A stretch of 64,000 nucleotides of DNA from Phellopilus nigrolimitatus (taxonomy: Eukaryota > Basidiomycota > Agaricomycetes > Hymenochaetales > Hymenochaetaceae), in contig JAJOHG010000009.1 of assembly GCA_021029095.1 (NCBI GenBank), forward strand, positions 496,001-560,000, read 5' to 3'. The position numbers were made by a program, and so were the translations under genes. Positions 11,441 to 23,116 of the stretch are shown here, piece by piece. Each line of letters begins with the position of its first letter. Positions within the stretch are counted from its first letter, which is position 1. Under the pieces are notes generated by a model, which saw nothing but the letters and a program-made list of their open reading frames with translations, searched no databases and had not been told where the DNA came from.

Positions 11441-12190
11441 CGCCATCGTGCTCGCAAGGTTCGCTATTCTGGACCACCGGGAACCGCACGCACCCACCGC
11501 GCTCGCAAGGTTCGCTGCTCTGGACCACGGGGAACCGCGCGCACCCATCGTGCTCGCAAGGTTCGCTACTCTGGACCGCCGGGAACCGCACGCGCCCACC
11601 GCGCTCGCCTCTGGACCACGGGGAACCGCGCGCGCCCATCGTGCTCGCAAGGTTCGCTACTCTGGACCGCCGGGAACCGCACGCGCCCACCGCGCTCGCC
11701 TCTGGACCACGGGGAACCGCGCGCGCCCACCGCGCTCGCCTCTGGACCACGGGGAACCGCGCGCGCCCATCGTGCTCGCAAGGTTCGCTACTCTGGACCA
11801 CGGGGAATCGCGCGCGCCCATCGTGCTCGCAAGGTTCGCTGCTCTGGACCACGGGGAACCGCGCGCACCCATCGTGCTCGCAAGGTTCGCTACTCTGGAC
11901 CGCCGGGAACCGCACGCGCCCACCGCGCTCGCCTCTGGACCACGGGGAACCGCGCGCGCCCACCGCGCTCGCCTCTGGACCACGGGGAACCGCGCGCGCC
12001 CATCGTGCTCGCAAGGTTCGCTACTCTGGACCACGGGGAATCGCGCGCGCCCATCGTGCTCGCAAGGTTCGCTACTCTGGACCACGGGGAATCGCGCGCG
12101 CCCATCGTGCACGCAAGGTTCGCTACTCTGGACCGCCGGGAACCGCACGCGCCCACCGTGCTCGCAAGGGGCCTGCTATTCTGGACCGTA
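11441..12190. repeat. 51-bp minisatellite, about 16 units, with 40-bp variants
   Basis: About 16 head-to-tail units each contain CTCTGGACC followed by a GGGAACCG-type core and a CGCGCGCCC tail. Full units are 51 bp. A recurrent variant lacks 11 bp (AAGGTTCGCTA) and is 40 bp. Because 51 is a multiple of three, long frames stay open on both strands; the 40-bp variants shift the frame. The array is flanked by imperfect direct repeats, each including CGCAAGAGCATT, near 11330-11410 and 12220-12295. This suggests internal amplification within an older duplicated sequence. I do not regard it as coding. Confidence 0.92.
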
Positions 12191-12430
12191 CGGAAGCGCG
12201 CGCCCATCGCGCTTGCAAGATCCGCTGCTCAGTTTTGTTCCACCGACTTAGGACGCTTCATCTGCCGCGCTCGCCCCGCTCTCCGCGCAAGAGCATTCCG
12301 CGGACGCTGCGGTCTAGACACCGACGTTATCTCCTATCCACGACGCGCGCACGGGTGCGGCTGCTTCCTGATTGTGTCGCGCAGACCAGGTCTTTTTTTA
12401 ATGTATATTTTAGCTTTCCATCTTAGATAG

Positions 12431-13359
12431 TTATGGTATAATAAATACAATATATTTCTTGCAAGAAAATAGAAGGGAAAAAAAAAGGGGGGGGCAGTGC
12501 CTGAAATGTTGAGCGGGAGGGCGGGCGGCGGCGAGCGGGAGGGCGGGCAGCAGCAAGTGGCGAAGCGCAGAAAAGCGGGAAAGCGGCACGTGCTGCTCCC
12601 TGATTTTTTGCGTATAAGCGAGAGATCTAAAAGTAAGTCTACGTATTTGTAATCACTCTCCTGCCATTAGAACCACCCTGGCTGCTTTTAGACAAGCCTC
12701 AGGGTCTGCCGAGCATGCCGGGCAGCCTTGCACCGGCATGGCAGGCCAGCCCTGATGCTGCCTAGCCACCTAGAGCTACGGTGGTAAAATTACCGCACTA
12801 CCGCGGTAGTTTTTACCTAGCTTGCACGGTAATTACCAGGTAATGTATTACCTGACTGGTTGGTACTGGTGCGACACTTGCGGCGATGCGGTAGTCTTCA
12901 CATGCGCTCTTCCAATCGGTGAAGAGCTGTACTGTCCAGGAGCCTTCGGAGACAATGGGGATCTGAGACATCTTGGGATGGAGAAGCGCAGCGTGCGCAC
13001 GAAGAGTGTTTGCGGACATGATGAAGGAACGAGAGAGAGCGGGACGCCCGGAAGTGGCAGCGACTTCCCTGGAGCGTGAGACGGTGGCACGGCACCGATG
13101 AGTACAAAAAGGCCGAATCCGTGTCGCCTGCGACGGCTAAACGGAGGCACGCGGCTCGGATGAGCGGAGAAGAGTCCCTAGATCACTCTGCCGTGATTCC
13201 CGGGATGCCAGGCGACAACGGTCAGCCTGGAACTCGAAGACACGTACAATAAGCGGTGGCAGCCGCCGGTTGCACGCGGTACAAGAAGTTCTCGATGTCA
13301 AAAAAAAAGTGGAACACACCGTGAGGTGTGAACACTAGAAAACAGACAGGAGAATATTC
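12431..13359. other. Gene-free stretch
   Basis: The region holds a purine/G-rich tract (about 12475-12560) and a palindrome-rich TTACCGC/GCGGTAGT segment near 12780-12860. Small frames of uncertain meaning follow. No protein family is recognised. Confidence 0.4.
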
Positions 13360-13431
13360 TGTAATTCGAGTGAGAGAAGTTCCTAATAATACAGTATCGT
13401 GCGCGTACCTGTAATTCGAGTGAGAGAAGTT
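13360..13431. repeat. Perfect 22-bp direct repeat, 50-bp period
   Basis: TGTAATTCGAGTGAGAGAAG plus TT occurs at 13360-13381 and again at 13410-13431. The second copy is immediately followed by AACTCGAATTAC, which can pair with the GTAATTCGAGT of either copy, so a small hairpin is possible. Confidence 0.85.
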
Positions 13432-13700
13432 GAACTCGAATTACGGCGCGCGCGCATATAAGTACGTTACGAAAAGGGAAATGATTATCTAATGATGATG
13501 TCGTAACCGGGAGGTTACAGACCCACCTGTATCATTCGTATGTGCGCGCGGGCCAGACCACTTCGCCAGGATAAATAATGCCCTTAATTCGCATGGCCCT
13601 AGCTTGCATATACGTAAACATAAACTCAACTATGGTAGTAGTCCGATATAGTTATATTATTCCAAGCGGGCGACTTTAATTATGTCTCTGATAAATGTAC

Positions 13701-15289
13701 TTATATGACGACAGGCCAGCCGCTCGAGAAGTCGAGGCGGTTGATACCAAGCTAAGTGAAAGAACACAATCAACACTAAGAAAGGGCGCGATGCGAAATG
13801 GTGCCTGAGACTTACCACCTGTAGGTTCCCCGTCGTGGGCCAGTAATCTGCGATGGTGAACTATAAGCTTACGCATTTCCGGGAACAAAGACGCTTACGA
13901 TAGAACAAGATGGGCCCATCATTGTCCGTCAAGAGATCCTGGCCGCCCGGTCCGAAGATGGCGTCGTGGGTCTCGAGAACCAGCGTGCCGCCGCCCGAGG
14001 TGAGTGCGACTCCCGAGTCGTCGACAAACCCACCAGTTGAGCTAATTTCAGACGGACGGAATTAAGTCATAGAGCGAAGAACAGAACGATCATGCGTGTC
14101 AAATACCTCGAAGACCGCCCGACGCGGACGTTGTAGGTGCTGGACGTGCCTTCGCAGCAATTGTCCCACGAAATGAAAAGGTAGTAGAAATCGCCATTTT
14201 TATAAATCACGGAGGCTTCCTCGGCGCCGCCGTTATCCGTGCGCTCGGCGAGCGAGTCGAGCGTATTTGAACTTGTCTTCCCAGTGCTCGGATCCAAACT
14301 GAATAAATAAAATTACTTTCAGAGACCAGAGACCAGCTCTTGCGCATAGTAAACATGAAGCTTACGGGACACCTTTAATCCCGGTAAAAAAGCTACCAAA
14401 AGTGAGGTACCACGAGCTGCCATCTTCAAGCACGCCGGTCAGTTTGAGGTTTATAGCAGGCATGCTAACACTCCGTACTCACCAATGAGTAGACTATGAA
14501 GCGGAGGATTAGAAGGCGCAACAACATATTATAGACGTGAGGCTTACTTGGGGTCGATTGCCTAGTATCAATGCTTCTCTTTAGAGACGAAATAGCGTCT
14601 ATAGCAGATGCACACTCACATTGTGGTCATCTGCATCAGTAGTCGAAATCACCAGTCCCTCGTTTGAAAAGGAGCCTACATTTCAGAATGATCGTCAAAT
14701 GGCCGCTGGATAGGAAGTTGGTTTTCACGCACCAGGTTGGCCAGTACTCGACTTCGCATAGAAAATTGCAGACTAGAAAGCGTAGTATGTTTGTTTTAGT
14801 ATTCAACACTATAATCGCGTTTGAAAACCATACATTCTTTGAACCGCTCGTCGACGCGGCATAGTATAGCTGCAGGCAACGACGTTAGAGATGTCTTATA
14901 GTTCAAGATATGTTGCTGCGAGTCGTTACATGGAATTGCCCGTCAACATAAGTGCAGTCCGGAGCCCACAGGGAGCTATATGGAGGCACATCAGGCGCAG
15001 ATTAACAGATAGTCAAGGGTTACACGTACCCATCAGAAGTACTGGTGTACTGGTCCGTCCAAGGCGCGCCGTCAGGCCACATAACACCTGCGTACGTCCA
15101 TGCGACCCTGTCCGTCGACGTGCGTATTTCGATCCCGACGCCCGTGGAGAAGAGGAAATAAGTCCCGCTGTTGTCCTTGCACACAGTCGGGTCGTCCGCA
15201 GTTGTATTCCCGGTCACGTCGTTGGGATTCGGATAGGCGAAGCAGCTGCTTGCGAGGGCGAGGAGGGCGAGAGACAAGTGCAGATACAT
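13701..15289 (-). CDS. GH43 endo-1,5-alpha-L-arabinanase, copy 1
   Basis: This is a predicted secreted enzyme that would cut alpha-1,5-linked arabinan in plant cell walls. From the ATG at 15289 it has a signal peptide ([12 protein letters not shown]). The GH43 landmarks follow across about ten introns: [16 protein letters not shown] with the candidate base Asp; [86 protein letters not shown] with the candidate acid Glu; [20 protein letters not shown]; and [11 protein letters not shown] before TAA. The intron before DGSSW uses the acceptor TTGAAG. A TATA-like sequence lies on the minus strand at 15333-15345. The frames appear intact. Its 3' end resembles copy 3, while its 5' end resembles copy 2. 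Confidence 0.88.
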
Positions 15290-15528
15290 TGTGTCGAGTG
15301 CAGAGAATGATATTACGGAACAAAAACTACGGTTTTTATAGGGCCTAGGATCATGTTTCCGACCTTTCCTAAATCACCGTAGGTCAGGAGCAGACATCTG
15401 ACAGAAGCTATGACTAGAGTCGCATAAGAAAAATTGCGCACGAGCGCATCATCGAGCATCGAGTATCAGCTAAAGAACACTCCTTGGAATGATGATAATA
15501 AATAAGCGGAGTGTGTAGCAATGACTAA
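15290..15528. promoter_or_regulatory. Upstream region of GH43 copy 1, cut by a MITE
   Basis: The sequence reads on the minus strand toward copy 1 and contains CCTATAAAAA (15333-15345) and a conserved CCTAGGATCA-type word shared with the other two GH43 promoters. Homology to those promoters is interrupted on its distal side by the transposon at 15529. Confidence 0.6.
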
Positions 15529-16072
15529 GGGCCTGTTCGGCCCCAGGAGTTGCGCAGCCTCCACCACTTCCCAGTCACCGGTGCCAACCTCAGCCGAAAC
15601 GAGTGCTCGGTACGACTGTGGTTGTGACGCAACGGCTTCTGTGCGTGATTTTCTTCCTCTAGGCTGTCCGTGCTATGTACTTGTGCATATCAACAAACGG
15701 AAAGGCCCGAATTATTTTTCTATCTAAATTTGCTACTTTGTTTATACACAATGGTTAAAAGCCATGCATGTCTACAGATGTTGTATCATAGATTTTTTAA
15801 TTGTCGGCTTTTTCTTTTCAATGGAAATTACAAACAAATAATAGTATAATAATAATAATAAAAATGCATTTAAATTTGCCTAATATAGGTTATTATATAA
15901 GAATAAGCGCCCGAATCTAAATAAAGTCCGGCATTTCGGATGACCACTTTTGCATTACAGTATGTGACTTTATGTGACAAACAGGTGCAGCATTGGCTCA
16001 GACTAGTGCGGAAGTCTCCGGCCCTGGGTTGCCCAGCCGGTGACTGCGCAACTCCTGGGGCCGAACAGGCCC
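15529..16072. mobile_element. PIF/Harbinger-like MITE
   Basis: The element is 544 bp. Its ends are inverted: GGGCCTGTTCGGCCCCAGGA on the left and the complementary TCCTGGGGCCGAACAGGCCC on the right, with further pairing through the GCGCAACTCC/GGAGTTGCGC part. A TAA trinucleotide flanks both ends (15526-15528 and 16073-16075), the target duplication expected of PIF/Harbinger elements. The AT-rich interior has no transposase frame, so the element is non-autonomous. Confidence 0.88.
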
Positions 16073-16250
16073 TAAAGGACCTGCGGGCGTGACAAAAGCC
16101 TTGCTTCCGTAAAACTTTTATTTTTATTGATCCTGTGAACGAAATGTCCCAGGAATTTCACAGAGTGCTCCTGGAATAGCTGGCATTCATTCTACGATTT
16201 TGTTTCAACAAAAAGTAGCCATATGTGTTAGAGGTGGGCAATAATCGATT

Positions 16251-16278
16251 GGGTGTCCAAAGGGTGTCGTATACTGTA
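16251..16278. mobile_element. Remnant terminus of a CAGTATAC-type TA element
   Basis: GGGTGTCCAAAGGGTGTCGT followed by ATACTG closely matches the right terminus of the element at 39939-40587 (GGTGTCTAAAGGAGGTGT, then AGTATACTG) and is followed by TA. I could not find a matching left end, so this is probably a truncated relative. Confidence 0.5.
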
Positions 16279-16530
16279 CACGCCTCGCTTTTTGGAAGTG
16301 TTACATTTTTGTCTCACTATTAGGATATGACTTCCGACTACGACCCCACTGACCCCAGGTATCTTCAGAATTCAAGTGATTCCAGGGATCAGACCCTTTA
16401 ACCCGGGTCGAGTCAGAACTGGGGTCAGGGGACCGTCCGAACACTGCTGACAGCTACTTTTATAGTATTTCTGCGACTCTGCGCGCAATGTCTGCCTCGA
16501 CTAGACTTAGGCCGATAGATTTTGAGCGTA

Positions 16531-17236
16531 CAGTCGAACTTCTGCTAATGCATACTCCTCGTGCTGCATAACCTCCCAAAATGCATAGACTTTGGCTTCC
16601 ACCGAGTCGGTAGTTAGAAAATACCTATAAGATAATGCATAAAATTCATAATGCATAATGCATACCTGTATGCAGTAATTTAAATGGGGATATGCATTAT
16701 GTGAGGTATCTCGCCTGCACAAAACTTGGTGCTTGACAAACACATTTTGTGTTCTCACACATCTTCATGACAAGGCATTTCCAACTACAGAGGAAGAATG
16801 GACTGCCCAAGAAATTGTAGAGCAAGTTCGCAACATGGTGGAGGCTGAAGCCTGAAGGTGGCAATGTCAATGGGCTCGACAATGAGCTGCCTGCAAATCG
16901 TTAATATCACCAGTCTGCATGCCAGTCCATAAGAGAGCTGGAGCAGCTCTGCGTGTGTTATTCTGAGCTGATGTTTCAGCAGGCTTGCGGCCATCTTCAC
17001 AAGCTTAGATTGCAATACAGACCAAGCAGATGGCAAACTTGAAGCAACCGGATATCAGTCGCTTTTTCGCCACATCTTTCATTCGCATTTTGTGCTTACT
17101 TGTTTCCCTATTATACAACACCTATAGCTAGTGTTTTGATCACGTACTAATTTGTGCATTTCTCGTAGTGCATAACCTCTCGTAATGCATACAAAACCTT
17201 TCCACCGAACTCTATGCATTAGCAGAAGTTCGACTG
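16531..17236. mobile_element. pogo/Tc1-mariner-like element, degenerate
   Basis: The 706-bp element has inverted ends CAGTCGAACTTCTGCTAATG and CATTAGCAGAAGTTCGACTG, flanked by TA on both sides (16529-16530 and 17237-17238). This is the arrangement of Tc1/mariner and pogo elements. On the plus strand, KAFPTTEEEWTAQEIVEQVR and RELEQLCVCYSEL segments could be remains of a pogo-type transposase C-terminus. Stops interrupt them, so the copy is inactive. It sits in the spacer upstream of GH43 copy 2. Confidence 0.82.
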
Positions 17237-17439
17237 TAGTTCGTGATGCATGAGCATAGACGAACGAACTGTAAGCGGCAGCTGGTGACACAGCCATAGC
17301 GCTGTGTGGCCACTGCGCTCGCCAGTGCCCGTTATGTGGGCGCTGGCACGGAAAAATGGTTCCCTAGAATTGCACAGCATGTAGTGACGATCTATAAATT
17401 CGCGAATCATTGTCAGGGCTGAAAACGCGTACGAGAAAG

Positions 17440-17803
17440 CGAGTGATCTGATTATCATTGAGTTCTTACGTCTTGAAAGCCACGTGCCTTCGTGCTCGCC
17501 GTCGAGTGAGCGCGACTCCGGACGCGCCGACAAATCAGCTCGGCACGGTCGGCGCGGAAAGCTAGACCTCTTCAGAGTCGGCATGTTCTTCGCTGCATGT
17601 GTTTTGCCGTAAAGCGAACTGATTGATCTGCCTACAGCTCCTTCTGAACTCCGGTGCTGATGGCGCTTCCTGACTTGCCCAGTACTGTGCATAATTTCTG
17701 TCAGATATCTGTTCCTCGTCCTAGCCTGACATACTTATGGTGATCCTAGGCCCTATAAAAGCTGTGGGTTTGTTTCCTCGTATCATTCTTTACACTCACC
17801 ACA
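17440..17803 (+). promoter_or_regulatory. Promoter of GH43 copy 2
   Basis: A block from about 17440 to 17690 (containing GAGTGAGCGCGACTCCG, CTCTTCAGAGTCGGCATGTT and GATGGCGCTTCCTGACTTGC) recurs at about 20470-20695 before copy 3. A TATA box, CCTATAAAAG, lies at 17752-17761, about 45 bp before the ATG. The duplication therefore included regulatory DNA. Confidence 0.7.
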
Positions 17804-19385
17804 ATGCATTTGTCCTTGTCTCTCGGCCTCCTCGCCCTCGCGAGCAGCTGCTTCGCCTATCCGAATACCAACAAGGTGACAGGGAATACAACTGCGGACG
17901 ACCCGACTGTGTGCAAGGACAGCAACGGGACTTATTTCCTCTTCTCCACGGGCGTCGGTATCGAAATACGCACGTCGACGGACAGGGTCGCATGGACGTA
18001 CGCAGGTGTTATGTGGCCTGACGGCGCGCCTTGGACGGACCAGTACACCAGTACTTCTGATGGGTACGTGTAACCCTTGACTATCTGTTAATCTGCGCCT
18101 GATGTGCCTCCATATAGCTCCCTGTGGGCTCCGGACTGCACTTATGTTGACGGGCAATTCCATGTAACGACTCGCAGCAACATATCCTGAACTATGAGAC
18201 ATCTCTGACGTCGTTTCCTGCAGCTATACTATGCCGCGTCAACGAGCGGTTCAAAGAATGTATGGTTTTCAAACGCGATTATAGTGTTGAATACTAAAAC
18301 AAACATACTACGCTTTCTAGTCTGCAATTTTCTATGCGAAATCGAGTACTGGCCAACCTGGTGCGTGAAAACCAACTTGCTATCCAGCATCTATTTGATG
18401 ATCATTCTGAAATGTAGGTTCCTTTTCAAACGAGGGACTGGTGATTTCGACTACTGATGTGGATGATCACAATGTGAGTGTGCATCTGCTATAGACGCAA
18501 TTTCTGCTCTAAAGGGAAGCATCGATACTAGGCAATCGACCCCAAGTAAGCCTCACGTTTATAATAAGTTGTTGCGCCTTCTAATCCTCCGCTTCATAGT
18601 CTACTCATTGGTGAGTACGGAGTGTTAACATGCCTGCTATAAACCTCAGACTGACCGGCGTGCTTGAAGATGGCAGCTCGTGGTACCTCACTTTTGGTAG
18701 CTTTTTTACCGGGATTAAAGGTGTCCCGTAAGCTTCATGTTTACTATGCGCAAGAGCTGGTCTCTGAAAATAATTTTATTTATTCAGTTTGGATCCGAGC
18801 ACTGGGAAGACAAGTTCAAATACGCTCGACTCGCTCGCCGAGCGCACGGATAACGGCGGCGCCGAGGAAGCCTCCGTGATTTATAAAAATGGCGATTACT
18901 ACTACCTTTTCATTTCGTGGGACAAGTGCTGCGAAGGCACGTCCAGCACGTACAACGTCCGCGTCGGGCGGTCTTTGAGGTATCCGCCACATACGTGTCT
19001 TCCTGGAAGTGCCCTATGTCTCATCCTTGCTCCTTTGAAAATAGCTCAACTGGCGGATTTATCGACGCCTCTGGAGTTGCGCTTTTGAAGGGCGGCGGCA
19101 CGCTGGTTCTCGAGACCCACGACGCCATCTTCGGACCGGGCGGTCAGGATCTCTTGACGGACAATGATGGGCCCATCTTGTTCTATCGTAAGCGTCTTTG
19201 TCCCCGGAAATGCGTAAGCTCATAGTTCACCATCGCAGATTACTGGCCCACGACGGGGAACCTACAGGTGGTAAGTCTCAGGCACCATTTCGCATCGCGC
19301 TTATTCTTTATGTTGATTGTGTGCTTTCGTTCAGCTTGGTGTCAACGGCCTCGACTTCTCGAGCGGCTGGCCTGTTGCCTATTAA
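17804..19385 (+). CDS. GH43 endo-1,5-alpha-L-arabinanase, copy 2
   Basis: The gene order and exon structure match the other two copies. The signal peptide is [18 protein letters not shown]. Exon 1 ends near 18065. Later exons give [93 protein letters not shown] with [52 protein letters not shown] and [16 protein letters not shown]. The candidate catalytic Asp (DDPTV), modulating Asp (IDP) and acid Glu (EEASV) are present. I see no frame break. Expected product: a secreted arabinan-degrading enzyme of roughly 320 residues. Confidence 0.9.
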
Positions 19386-20400
19386 GTAAAGCCGTCCTTC
19401 TGGAAACAAACTCGGAGTTTTACCACAGTCGAGTTCTAATGTGTAAGCTAGGGTCATGCGAATTAAGCATTAATTATCCTGCCAGAGCAGTTTGGGCCGC
19501 GCGCACCTACGAATGACATTGTTATGTTGCTCTTGAGCACAATTGTCTCGCGAGAAGCCGTCCTTACAGCCAAAAAAACCGCCTCATTGTCCCTCACATA
19601 AGCAATGCGTCCAGAGCGCTTGATCTGTACCTTCATTGCAATTCGGTAAATCGCAATATAGGTTTCTTTTCCTGCGCAATTACATAATCCGGATTTATTT
19701 CGACCAATCGAAATCTCAAGGAAACTCAGGAGAACTATTTTCTGAATTTTAAACTAAAAACACGCAAAAAGATGAGCAAGAACTGACTGCATAAAATACA
19801 TATTTCGTCGCAAGACCTCTGTTGAGTGGCGAGACACGGTCACGTGACACTTGTGCTCCAACGATCCCTTCAAACTCATTTCTCGCCCGAAATGTTTCAC
19901 TTTTTCAGTTGATTGAAGAAAACAATAGTGCTCTTGGCACGAGCAAGAAATTGTCTTCGGTTGCGATGTGTAATACTAGAAACAGCGTTGAAATTAACCG
20001 TGAGAAGAAAGGTGTCTCAAGGACTAGTGAGCACCGAATTTCTACCTCAAAATCAATTATTTTATATATATCTCACTTCTTAACCGATTCCCTTGAAATT
20101 TCGCATGCATGTCGCTGAGTGAACAAATAAAGATGCTGCATCATTTCTCTTGAGAAAATTGGTTAAGGGACGGTCAGGGTGCATGATCAAGATGTGGTGT
20201 CTCAAGGACCGGTCCATGACTGTACCCCTCTTTAAAGCTCATAATGTAATATATATATAAACAGTATTATGGACGTTCCTGCAAAGTTTCAAGTGAAACA
20301 GATGTAAACCCGCTGGCAATACGCATGGCCCGATCTTGCACAGCTATCCGCCAAACTGTAATGATCTGTAATGACGATCTATATGTAGATTTGCAATTCA
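19386..20400. other. Gene-free spacer between GH43 copies 2 and 3
   Basis: This is an AT-rich, non-coding-looking spacer. Two copies of GGTGTCTCAAGGAC near 20012 and 20199 recall the terminal word of the TA element at 39939 and may mark an eroded transposon. No gene is recognised. Confidence 0.4.
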
Positions 20401-20879
20401 TTGTCACGCCTAAAAAACGCTTGCGAGAATTGAAAACGGGTATCCATGTCCGTCGAGTGATCATCGATCATCATCTGATCCGTGATTTGAGTTCTTACCA
20501 CGTGCCTTCGTCCGAGTCGCCGAGTGAGCGCGACTCCGAATGCGCCGACAAACCAGCTCGACGCAGAAAGCTACTCCTCTTCAGAGTCGGCATGTTCTTC
20601 GGGAAACACTCGCGTGTATTCTGCCGTAAAATGAGTCAATCAATCCGCCTACAGCTCCTTCCGAGCTCCAGCGCTGATGGCGCTTCCTGACTTGCTGTGA
20701 CATTCGACGATGCGCTCGTGTGCAATTTTTTTGATGCGTCCCTAGTCCTGTGCATGGTTCTTGTCAGATGTCTGCTCCTCATCTTGACTTCGCCTTGACC
20801 TCATCTTGACCTATGGTGATCCTAGGACATATAACAGTCGTGATTTCGTTTCTTCATATCATTCGCTGCACTCGCCATA
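20401..20879 (+). promoter_or_regulatory. Promoter of GH43 copy 3
   Basis: The region parallels the copy-2 promoter, with shared GTGAGCGCGACTCCG, CTCTTCAGAGTCGGCATGTT and GATGGCGCTTCCTGACTTGC words. A TATA-like ACATATAAC lies at 20827-20835, about 45 bp before the ATG. Confidence 0.65.
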
Positions 20880-22468
20880 ATGCATTTGTCCTTGTCTCTC
20901 GGCCTCCTCGCCCTCGCAAGCAGCTGCTACGCCTATCCGAATCCTGACACAGTGACCGGCAATACAACTCTGCACGACCCGTCTGTGTGCAAGGACAATA
21001 GCGGGACTTATTTCCTCTTCACCTCGGGTGTCGGTATCCAAATACGCACGTCAACGGACAGGGTCGCATGGACGTACGCAGGTACCGCCTTTCCAGACGG
21101 CGCGAGCTGGACGGACCAATACACTAATACTTCTAATGGGTACGTGTATCCCTCGATTATCTATCAATCTAGGCTGATATGTTTCCATTTAGTCCACTGT
21201 GGGCTCCGGACTGCACTTATGTTGACGGCCAATTCCATGTAACGACTCGCAGCAACATATCTTGAACAATAGCACATCTCTAACGTCGGCGCCTGTAGAT
21301 ATACTACTCCGCGTCCACGACTGGGTCACGGAATGTATAGTTCTTCAAACGCGTTTATAGTGCTGATTACGAATACTAAAGCAAACATAACACACTTTTA
21401 GTCCGCGATTTTCTATGCGAAGTCGAGTACTGGCCAACCTGGTGTGTAAAAAACCAACTCACTATCCAGAGTTTCTTGACGAACCATTCTGAATTGTAGG
21501 TTCCTTTTCAAACGAGGGATTGGTGCTTTCGACTACTGATGCAGACAACTACAATGTGAGTGCACATTTGCTATGGACGCAACTTCTTCTCTAATGAGAA
21601 GCATTGATGCTAGGCAATCGATCCTAAGTAAGCCTTACGTCTATGAAAGTTGTTACGCATTCTTATTTTCCGTTTTATAGCTTATTCATTAGTGAGTATG
21701 GAGTGCGTTAAACGCCTGATATGAAACTCAGAAGGACCGTCGTGTTTGAAGATGGCAGCTTGTGGTACCTCTCTTTCGGTAGCTACTGGTCCGGTATCAA
21801 AGACGTCACGTAGGCTTCAGGTTTACCATTCGCAGGAACCGGTCTCTGAGATGATTTTTCTTTTTAGTGTGGACCCGAGTACTGGGAAGACAACATCAGA
21901 TACGCTTATCGCGCTCGCCGAGCGCACCCCAGACAACGGCGCCATGGAGGCCTCCGTCGTTTATCAACATGGCGACTACTACTACCTTTTCACTTCGTGG
22001 GGCAAAGCCGGCAATAGCACATCCAACACGTCGTACAACGTCCGCGTCGGGCGGTCTTTGAGGTATCCGCCACATACGTGTCTTCCTGGAAGTGCCCTAT
22101 GTCTCATTCTGCTCCCTCTGAAAATAGCTCAGCTGGCGGATTTATCGACGCCTCTGGAGTTGCGCTTTTGAAGGGCGGCGGCACGCTGGTCCTCGAGGCC
22201 CACGATTCCGTCTACGGACCGGGCGGCCAGGAACTCTTGACGGACAATGATGGGCCCGTCCTGTTCTATCGTAAGCGTCTTTGTCCCTGGAAAAGCGCAA
22301 GCTCATAGTTCACCGTATCAGATTATTGGCCCGCGACAGGAAACAAACAGGTGGTAAGTCTCAGGCACCATTTCGCATCGCGCCTTTTCTTTATGTCGAT
22401 TGTGTTCTTTCATTTAGCTTGGTATCAACCGCCTCGACTTCTCGAGCGGCTGGCCTGTCGTCATATAA
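20880..22468 (+). CDS. GH43 endo-1,5-alpha-L-arabinanase, copy 3
   Basis: The most diverged of the three copies, it keeps the same exon layout. It has a signal peptide ([10 protein letters not shown]), [133 protein letters not shown] and YWPATGNKQ, then [16 protein letters not shown] and TAA. The catalytic Asp/Glu candidates are retained. Differences concentrate around the substrate cleft (SYWSG for SFFTG, and a changed segment after TSWG), so cleavage preference may differ from copies 1 and 2. Its GGFIDASGV exon and the preceding intron are nearly identical to those of copy 2. Confidence 0.88.
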
Positions 22469-23116
22469 GTACATTTATCAGAGACATAAGTAAAATTCGC
22501 CCTCCTGGAACAATATCAGACTATTACTATAGTTGAGCTCTAATGTCTATGTATATGCAAGCTAGGGTCAAGCGAATAAAGCATTATCTACCTCGGCATT
22601 GTTATGTTGCTCTTGGGCTCAGTTGTTTCGCGAGAAGTCGTCTTTACAATCGAAATGTCGCGTCATTGTCCCTCACACATAGTCAACGCGCCCAGCGTTC
22701 TGTATCCCGATTATAATTCGGCAAATCGCATACAGGTTTCTTTCCCTACGCAATTAACCTGGATAATTGAAGAAGACAAGATGTTCTGGGTTACTTGATC
22801 CTACAATTGCGAACATGTGTACTTAGACAGCAAGGAACAGATATCAATCCGGATAGCGAAAAAGAAACTATGTACACGTAGCACGTCACTATGATAACCT
22901 CTCCAAAGGTCGGGACTGAGGAGGGTTCAATAGATTTTGTAGCTGGAAGACAATATTGATAGGGAAATATGACGCCTAAAGAGCAGCTTGAAGACATACC
23001 TCCTCTAGTCCAACGTCTCCAGACATGGGTCTATCGGTTTCCTCCAAATCAATCTGCTCGAGGTCCTAAAGTCGCGCATGCTAAATCAGTGTCGACCCTA
23101 CTCCATGCTCCGAGGT
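22469..23116. other. Intergenic stretch
   Basis: The spacer lies between the last GH43 gene and the 3' end of the NF-YC gene. No coding frame is supported. Confidence 0.4.

Noticed and set aside
11292..12430. Long open frames on both strands across the minisatellite (up to about 319 codons)
   Set aside because: They arise because the GC-rich 51-bp unit lacks stops in several frames. The 40-bp variants shift the frame, and the translation is repetitive with no domain.
16340..16450. Possible hairpin with CCCCACTGACCCCAG and CTGGGGTCAGGGG
   Set aside because: The arms pair imperfectly and no target duplication or relatives were found, so I did not call it an element.
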